Origin: Candidatus Acidiferrales bacterium
GTDB lineage: Bacteria; Acidobacteriota; Terriglobia; Acidiferrales; UBA7541
Reading direction: 5' to 3'
Assembly (NCBI GenBank): GCA_955651735.1
Contig: CATPAM010000344.1
Span: 1-9,705 of the forward strand
Length of the DNA stretch: 9,705 nucleotides
Position numbers and translations under genes: made by a program. Below are positions 5,126 through 9,705 of this stretch, piece after piece. How positions within the stretch are numbered: position 1 is the stretch's first letter; each line of letters begins with the position of its first letter. The notes beneath the pieces were generated by a model that was not told the DNA's origin, did not search any database, and worked only from the letters and a program-made list of their open reading frames with translations.

Positions 5126-6466
5126 GTGAGTGTCACCTCAACCGTCGCGAATCTCTGGGCCAAAGCTGATCGCCCCGGAGTGCGTGCGTTTTTCCTCTCG
5201 ATGGCCGCATTGGCCGTCGCACTGGTACTTGCGCTCTACTCCGGCGCCGCTGCTGAACTTGGACGCCTGCGCCTCGCCAGCATTTCCGCATTGACCGCCC
5301 TGGTGGTGGCCGGCTGGGTTGCCGTCACTCTTGTCCCGGTTCTGGCCCGCCGCACCCCGCTGCGCTGGCTGGGTTACAAAATGGAATACAAGATCACGCG
5401 CGAAGGCTGGCTCTACATCCTCGGAATCATCCTGATTTCGCTGGCCGCTCTCAATACCGGCAACAATCTTCTCTTTCTGATTCTAGCCAGCCTCATCGCC
5501 ATCATTCTCATGTCCGGAATTCTCTCGTCGATCACGCTCTCTGGCGTGGCTATGCGCCTGCAATTGCCGGAGCACATTTTCGCCGGCCAGCCGGTTCGCG
5601 CCTCCATCGAATTGGAAAATGAAAAGCTGACGCTGCCCTCTTTCTCCCTGCGCGTGGAGGCGGTGACCGCCAAAAACTCGCCACCCGCCGCGCTCCTGGA
5701 AACGCCGGCCTATTTTCCCTATTTGCCGAAGCGCGGCCGTGCGCAGCAAACCGTTCCCATCTCGTTTCCAGCTCGCGGCGTTTACCGCCAGGATGCCTTC
5801 CGCATCGTCACGCGCTTCCCATTCGGCTTCCTGCAAAAAGCGCATCGCGTCGAGCTGCGCACTGAAGTCTTGGTCTATCCCTCGGTTGAGCCCACGCGAG
5901 AATTTGTCGAGATTCTCCCCGGACTTCAGGGCGCCATGGAAAGCCTGGCCAAGGGCCGCGGCCAGGATCTCTATGCTTTGCGCGATTATGTGCCAACGGA
6001 CAGCGCGCGCCATGTGCATTGGAAAGCGTCCGCGCGTCTTGGCTCGCTGATGGTGCGCGAGTTCACGCGCGAAGAGGATGCTCGCGTGCTCCTCGTGCTC
6101 GACCCGCACATCTCTACACCGGCCATTGGCGCTGTGCCGCAAATCGCCGCCGATCGTTTCGAGCGCGCCGTCACGTTGTGCGCCGGCGTGGCCTGGCACT
6201 TCTTCGAGCGCAGCGCGCTGCTGCAATTCCGCAGCGCTGGCATGGAAACCCCTCTCGCGCCGGCGGAAGAAACCATTTTTGCCATTCTTCACCATCTCGC
6301 GCTGGCGCAACCGCTGCCCCCGGACCCGCAACACGCTCTGCTCACCAAGCTCGCCGCATCACCTGAGCTCTTCAAAATCATCGTGACCAGCCAGTCCCAC
6401 GGCTCCATTCCGGTGAACCTCTGGCACACTTCCTACGTCATCTTCCTCGAAGACCTCCTGCGCTAA
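5126..6466 (+). CDS. DUF58-domain membrane protein
   Basis: From the GTG at 5126 the protein has 446 residues. The N-terminal part holds three to four membrane helices: about 21-41, 50-73, and a long hydrophobic hairpin around 94-135 (GWLYILGIILISLAALN and onward). A periplasmic- or cytoplasmic-side beta-rich region follows. The DUF58 core lies at about 281-313, with the hallmark DLYALRDYVPTDSARHVHWKASARLG and then MVREFTREEDAR, and an Asp in LLVLD (about 322-326) as the start of a VWA-like fold. DUF58 proteins are regularly encoded directly after moxR and are taken to be clients or partners of MoxR. A TTG at 5099 is also in frame, overlapping moxR by 17 bases; I prefer GTG because it is the commoner start codon and avoids a proline-rich run translated from the moxR end. 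No Shine-Dalgarno site supports either start. Confidence 0.9.
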   Translation: MSVTSTVANLWAKADRPGVRAFFLSMAALAVALVLALYSGAAAELGRLRLASISALTALVVAGWVAVTLVPVLARRTPLRWLGYKMEYKITREGWLYILGIILISLAALNTGNNLLFLILASLIAIILMSGILSSITLSGVAMRLQLPEHIFAGQPVRASIELENEKLTLPSFSLRVEAVTAKNSPPAALLETPAYFPYLPKRGRAQQTVPISFPARGVYRQDAFRIVTRFPFGFLQKAHRVELRTEVLVYPSVEPTREFVEILPGLQGAMESLAKGRGQDLYALRDYVPTDSARHVHWKASARLGSLMVREFTREEDARVLLVLDPHISTPAIGAVPQIAADRFERAVTLCAGVAWHFFERSALLQFRSAGMETPLAPAEETIFAILHHLALAQPLPPDPQHALLTKLAASPELFKIIVTSQSHGSIPVNLWHTSYVIFLEDLLR

Positions 6467-6537
6467 AAGTCCTTATGGGGCGCATCACGCCACGTCACAA
6501 AAAGAACGCCTCTGATTCGTGCGAGAATACTGCTCGC

Positions 6538-7677
6538 ATGCTGAAAGGCCGCGAACTCACCACGTTCCGCCAACAATTGCTCGCCTGGTTTCGCCAATAC
6601 CAGCGCGACCTGCCGTGGCGGCGCAGCAAAGATCCGTACCGTATCTGGCTCTCGGAAATCATGCTGCAACAAACGCGCGTTGCCGCGGTGATTCCCTACT
6701 ACCAGCGCTTCCTTCAGCGTTTCCCGGACATTCACACCCTCGCTGCGGCGCCGCAGGAGGAAGTGTTGCGTTTGTGGTCCGGGCTCGGCTACTACAGCCG
6801 CGCTCGCAATCTGCAACGTGCCGCGCAAGAAATCGTCGCGAGACACGGCGGAGTTTTTCCCCGCGCGGAGAAAGATGCGCTCGGGTTGCCCGGAATCGGC
6901 AGCTACACCGCCGCGGCGATTTTGAGCATCGCGTACGGCGCGAAACACGCTGTGCTCGACGGCAACGTCGCTCGCGTGCTGGCGCGCCTCTTCGCGGTGC
7001 AAGGTGATTTACGCGACGCAGAGCACTGGCGGTCGCTGCAAGAATCCGCGAACGCGCTGCTCGATCCCGAATCGCCCGGCGACTGGAACCAAGCTGTGAT
7101 GGAGCTTGGCGCGACGCTCTGCACGCCCCAGTCCCCGCAATGCCTGCTGTGCCCGGTTGCGCAATTCTGCCAGGCGCGCAAGCTCGGTCTAGCCGACTTG
7201 CTTCCCGCACGTCGCAAGAAACGCGCAACCGAAAACATCACGCTTGCCGTGGCCATCCTGCTCGATCCGCGTGGCCACACATTGCTGCTTCCGCCGCCTG
7301 CCCTGCCAAGAGGCAAAGCGGCACACGCGCAAGTGTCCATGCTCGTCTCCAAGCTGTGGCATTTCCCGACCATTGCCGTGCGCACAGATCCGGCCGCCGA
7401 GTTGCGAGCTCATCTCAACGAAATTCTGCCGCGATCAATGACAAAGCGGCCGCTCCATTTGGAGCCGTTGCCCGCCGCGCGCCACGCGGTCACACACCAC
7501 GCCATCACGTTGCAACCCTTTCGCGTATCCGCAACGGAACTTCCGCGCATGCCAGGTGCAAATACAATTCTGCTCTCTGACGTCACTTCTCCTTCTTCGC
7601 TGGCCATTTCCAACCTGACGCGCAAAGCCGCGCGCGCCGCGCGCGCAACCCCTGCCGCCCTCTCCGCCCGCGTGTGA
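6538..7677 (+). CDS. mutY: Adenine DNA glycosylase MutY
   Basis: Removes adenine mispaired with 8-oxoguanine in base excision repair. From the ATG at 6538 (379 residues) the key residues are: catalytic Glu40 in WLSEIMLQQT; hairpin LPGIGSYTAAA (about 117-127); catalytic Asp141 in VLDGNVARV; and the [4Fe-4S] cysteines 195, 202, 205 and 211 in the C-x6-C-x2-C-x5-C pattern. All sit exactly three residues later than in E. coli MutY (Glu37, Asp138, Cys192/199/202/208), which supports this start over the in-frame ATG at 6475, eight bases after the DUF58 stop. The C-terminal NUDIX-like 8-oxoG recognition domain (about 232-345) is present, including ARHAVTHHAITLQPF. The last 20 residues are a low-complexity Ala/Arg tail encoded by alternating CG sequence. 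It lies between the DUF58 and transglutaminase genes of what is otherwise an envelope cluster. Identification is secure. Confidence 0.95.
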   Translation: MLKGRELTTFRQQLLAWFRQYQRDLPWRRSKDPYRIWLSEIMLQQTRVAAVIPYYQRFLQRFPDIHTLAAAPQEEVLRLWSGLGYYSRARNLQRAAQEIVARHGGVFPRAEKDALGLPGIGSYTAAAILSIAYGAKHAVLDGNVARVLARLFAVQGDLRDAEHWRSLQESANALLDPESPGDWNQAVMELGATLCTPQSPQCLLCPVAQFCQARKLGLADLLPARRKKRATENITLAVAILLDPRGHTLLLPPPALPRGKAAHAQVSMLVSKLWHFPTIAVRTDPAAELRAHLNEILPRSMTKRPLHLEPLPAARHAVTHHAITLQPFRVSATELPRMPGANTILLSDVTSPSSLAISNLTRKAARAARATPAALSARV

Positions 7678-7757
7678 CGCGTTATCTTTTGTACCGCCGC
7701 TCGCCGCCCTTTCCCTGCCTTCCACACGGCGTGGTGCTACCATGAAATTTCACGCTA

Positions 7758-9705
7758 ATGGCCGCCTCGGCTACACTTCCCGCAAAACTGCCCGCGCTCC
7801 CCGCCGAGCGCTTTTTTCGCGCCTCCATGTTTTTCCTGATCTTCACCTCGCTTGGGACTTTGGTCAGCACCGGCAAGCTTGACCTGCTTACGTGCGTGCT
7901 TGCTCCGCTGGCGATGATCTACAAAGGCATTCGCCTGTGGCGCGGCCAACCGGCGGAGTTATCGCACACCAGTGCCACGTGGCTGGTCGTGTGTTATCTC
8001 GGTTTCTTCCCGCTGGACATTTTTTTCCTTTCGCGGGCCTTCGTCGCCAATTCCACGAATCCAGCACTGCTTGCGGCGCTGCTCGGCGCCGTGCATTTCC
8101 TGGTGTACGTGATGCTGGTGAGGTTGTACAGTGCAACCACCGATCGCGACGCTTTGTTTCTGGCCATGCTGGCCTTCGCCGCCATGCTGGCCTCCTCGAT
8201 CCTCACGGTGGACACTTCGTTTCTCATTCTTTTCTTCATTTTTCTGCTCTTCGGTGTCGCGGCTTTCATCGGACTAGAAATGCGCCGCGGCGCGAAGGGA
8301 ACGCTCACGCCTGCGTTCAGCCGGCAGCCCGCGGAGGAGCGCTGCCTGAGCCGCGCGCTGAGCCTCGCTGCGCTGACCGTCGCGCTCGGCTCCATCGTTT
8401 TGGGCGGAGCGCTGTTTTTTATTTTCCCGAGATTTACCGCGGGCTACCTGGGCCGCGCCAGTATGCAGCCTTCGCTGATGAGTGGCTTTAGCGATGACGT
8501 CGAACTGGGGCAGATCGGCGAGATCAAGAAAAATTCCGAAGTGGTGATGCGCGTGAAAACGGGCAAGCCAGTTGCCTATGCCATGCTGCGCTGGCGTGGC
8601 ATCGCGCTGACCAATTTTAACGGCAGGCGCTGGAGCAATCCCGAACGCAGCAGCGAGACGCTGACCGCGCGCTCCGATGGCTGGATTTTCCTGCGCGGCC
8701 CAGGCGAGCAGCGCGCAGCGCCGGTCCCAACAGGCCTGCAGTACACCGTGTTCCTGCAGCCCATTGCCACGGCCGCAATCTTCACGCTCGACGTGCCCAT
8801 ATCGTTAAAAGGAAATTTTTCGGACAACGCCAATCCGGATTTGGCGGCCCGGCACAGCTACATTTTCCGGGACTCCACCGGCTCGCTGTTCAATCCGTTT
8901 CACAACTATTCCCCAGTGCGCTACACGGGAGTTTCGCAACTTCCCAAACTCAATGCCGCGCAACTTCGTTCGGCCGGCGACTCCTATCCGCCCATGATTA
9001 ACGAACAATATTTGCAGCTTCCGCCCGACCTTGATGCGCGCATTCCCGATCTGGCCGGGCAAGTGACGGCGAGCGCGAAGACTCCTTACGACAAGGCGCG
9101 CGCCATCGAAGGGTTTCTGCGCAGCCGCTTCGGGTACACGCTCAATCTCGCGGGCAAGCCCGGCGATGATCCGCTGGCTAATTTTTTGTTCGTCACGCGC
9201 GCCGGCCACTGCGAGTACTTCGCTTCGGCAATGACCATTCTGCTGCGCACGCTGGAGATTCCCGCGCGCGAGGTCAACGGTTTTCTCCCCGGAGAGTACA
9301 ACGACCTGGCCGGCGACTACATCGTGCGCGCCAGCGACGCCCATAGCTGGGTGGAGGTGTATTTTCCCGGCAGCGGCTGGGTCACCTTCGATCCCACGCC
9401 GGCGGCGGCGGAAAACTCCGGCTTGCTCTCGCGCCTGGCGAAATATGTCGATTGGATGCAGCTTACCTGGAGCGAATGGATCATCAATTACGATTTCAGG
9501 CATCAGGTGCAGATGGCGCAGACGCTGCAGCGCTCCTCACGGAATTGGACGCAAGCACTCACCGCCTGGTTCGAGCGCGCGCAAATCAACAACCGGCAGC
9601 GCCTGAAATCGATGCAGCTCCGCCACGGAACCCTGGGTTTGCTGCTACCGCTGCTGCTCATTTTGCTGCTGCTCGCGTTGCGCTACGAGATGCTCGGCAA
9701 ATTGA
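7758..9705 (+). CDS. TgpA-like membrane transglutaminase (3' partial)
   Basis: The frame from the ATG at 7758 is open to the right edge (last full codon 9702-9704), giving at least 649 residues with no stop. Layout: N-terminal membrane region with several helices (about 23-60, 73-95, 104-122, 127-170 and 203-223), as in the DUF3488/TgpA N-terminal domain; an extracytoplasmic region (about 230-560); then a hydrophobic C-terminal helix (LLLPLLLILLLLALRY, about 629-644). The transglutaminase-like core has its full catalytic triad: Cys485 in RAGHCEYFASAM, His529 in DAHSWVEVYF and Asp545 in FDPTP. TgpA-type proteins are inner-membrane, periplasm-facing transglutaminases (essential in Pseudomonas aeruginosa) and commonly sit with moxR and DUF58 genes. 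No Shine-Dalgarno site is seen. An ATG at 7742 in another frame gives only a short unlikely peptide. The typical C-terminal cytoplasmic tail is probably beyond the window. Confidence 0.92.
   Translation, partial: MAASATLPAKLPALPAERFFRASMFFLIFTSLGTLVSTGKLDLLTCVLAPLAMIYKGIRLWRGQPAELSHTSATWLVVCYLGFFPLDIFFLSRAFVANSTNPALLAALLGAVHFLVYVMLVRLYSATTDRDALFLAMLAFAAMLASSILTVDTSFLILFFIFLLFGVAAFIGLEMRRGAKGTLTPAFSRQPAEERCLSRALSLAALTVALGSIVLGGALFFIFPRFTAGYLGRASMQPSLMSGFSDDVELGQIGEIKKNSEVVMRVKTGKPVAYAMLRWRGIALTNFNGRRWSNPERSSETLTARSDGWIFLRGPGEQRAAPVPTGLQYTVFLQPIATAAIFTLDVPISLKGNFSDNANPDLAARHSYIFRDSTGSLFNPFHNYSPVRYTGVSQLPKLNAAQLRSAGDSYPPMINEQYLQLPPDLDARIPDLAGQVTASAKTPYDKARAIEGFLRSRFGYTLNLAGKPGDDPLANFLFVTRAGHCEYFASAMTILLRTLEIPAREVNGFLPGEYNDLAGDYIVRASDAHSWVEVYFPGSGWVTFDPTPAAAENSGLLSRLAKYVDWMQLTWSEWIINYDFRHQVQMAQTLQRSSRNWTQALTAWFERAQINNRQRLKSMQLRHGTLGLLLPLLLILLLLALRYEMLGKL

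Noticed and set aside
5483..6334. A 283-codon open frame on the minus strand opposite the DUF58 gene
   Set aside because: Same reason: it mirrors a secure DUF58 gene and shows no domain or start signal of its own.
7722..7734. Inverted repeat CCACACGGCGTGG between mutY and the transglutaminase gene
   Set aside because: Only a four-base stem and no T-run, so no support as a terminator or operator.
7892..8491. A 199-codon open frame on the + strand inside the transglutaminase gene
   Set aside because: It is a frame-shifted shadow. The correct frame from 7758 gives membrane helices and a full Cys-His-Asp triad.
8805..9503. A 232-codon open frame on the minus strand opposite the transglutaminase
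   Set aside because: It covers the catalytic core of the transglutaminase-like gene in antisense, and its translation has no recognisable features.

Overview
The window looks like a chromosomal piece from a GC-rich, Gram-negative-type soil bacterium. Acidobacteriota is my best guess, because a moxR / DUF58 / mutY / transglutaminase cluster and a small Tat-signal coiled-coil gene fit that phylum. This is inference from composition and gene style, not a marker-gene result. GC rises from about 48 % at the left edge (hand count, 1-360) to roughly 65 % in the moxR region (hand count, 4861-4920), so the left third looks more accessory than the right half.

Left part (1-2160): the 3' end of an unrecognised low-GC gene; a small protein with a twin-arginine signal and a coiled coil, behind a near-perfect Shine-Dalgarno site; a minus-strand two-helix membrane protein with no clear start codon; then an AlkA-type 3-methyladenine DNA glycosylase with a very basic tail.

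Middle part (2160-4090): a minus-strand pair made of a DUF4149/TMEM205-like membrane protein followed by an unrecognised orphan. Divergent from these is a HEPN-domain protein whose conserved C-terminal part has been lost or shifted out of frame. Overlapping its distal end is an uncatalogued ORF of about 57 codons. The region closes with a complete tRNA-Val(CAC) on the minus strand with an encoded CCA end.

Right part (4168-9705): a co-oriented cluster of moxR AAA+ ATPase, a DUF58 protein, mutY adenine glycosylase, and a TgpA-like membrane transglutaminase that is still open at the right edge of the window. MoxR, DUF58 and the transglutaminase form a well-known cell-envelope/chaperone-type trio. 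The repair gene mutY sits inside it.

No CRISPR array, insertion sequence, transposase or rRNA was seen. The points most worth a second look are the HEPN gene plus its small overlapping partner, mutY embedded in the moxR/DUF58/transglutaminase cluster, two genes whose -10 boxes place transcription starts at or next to the start codon, and the startless membrane protein.
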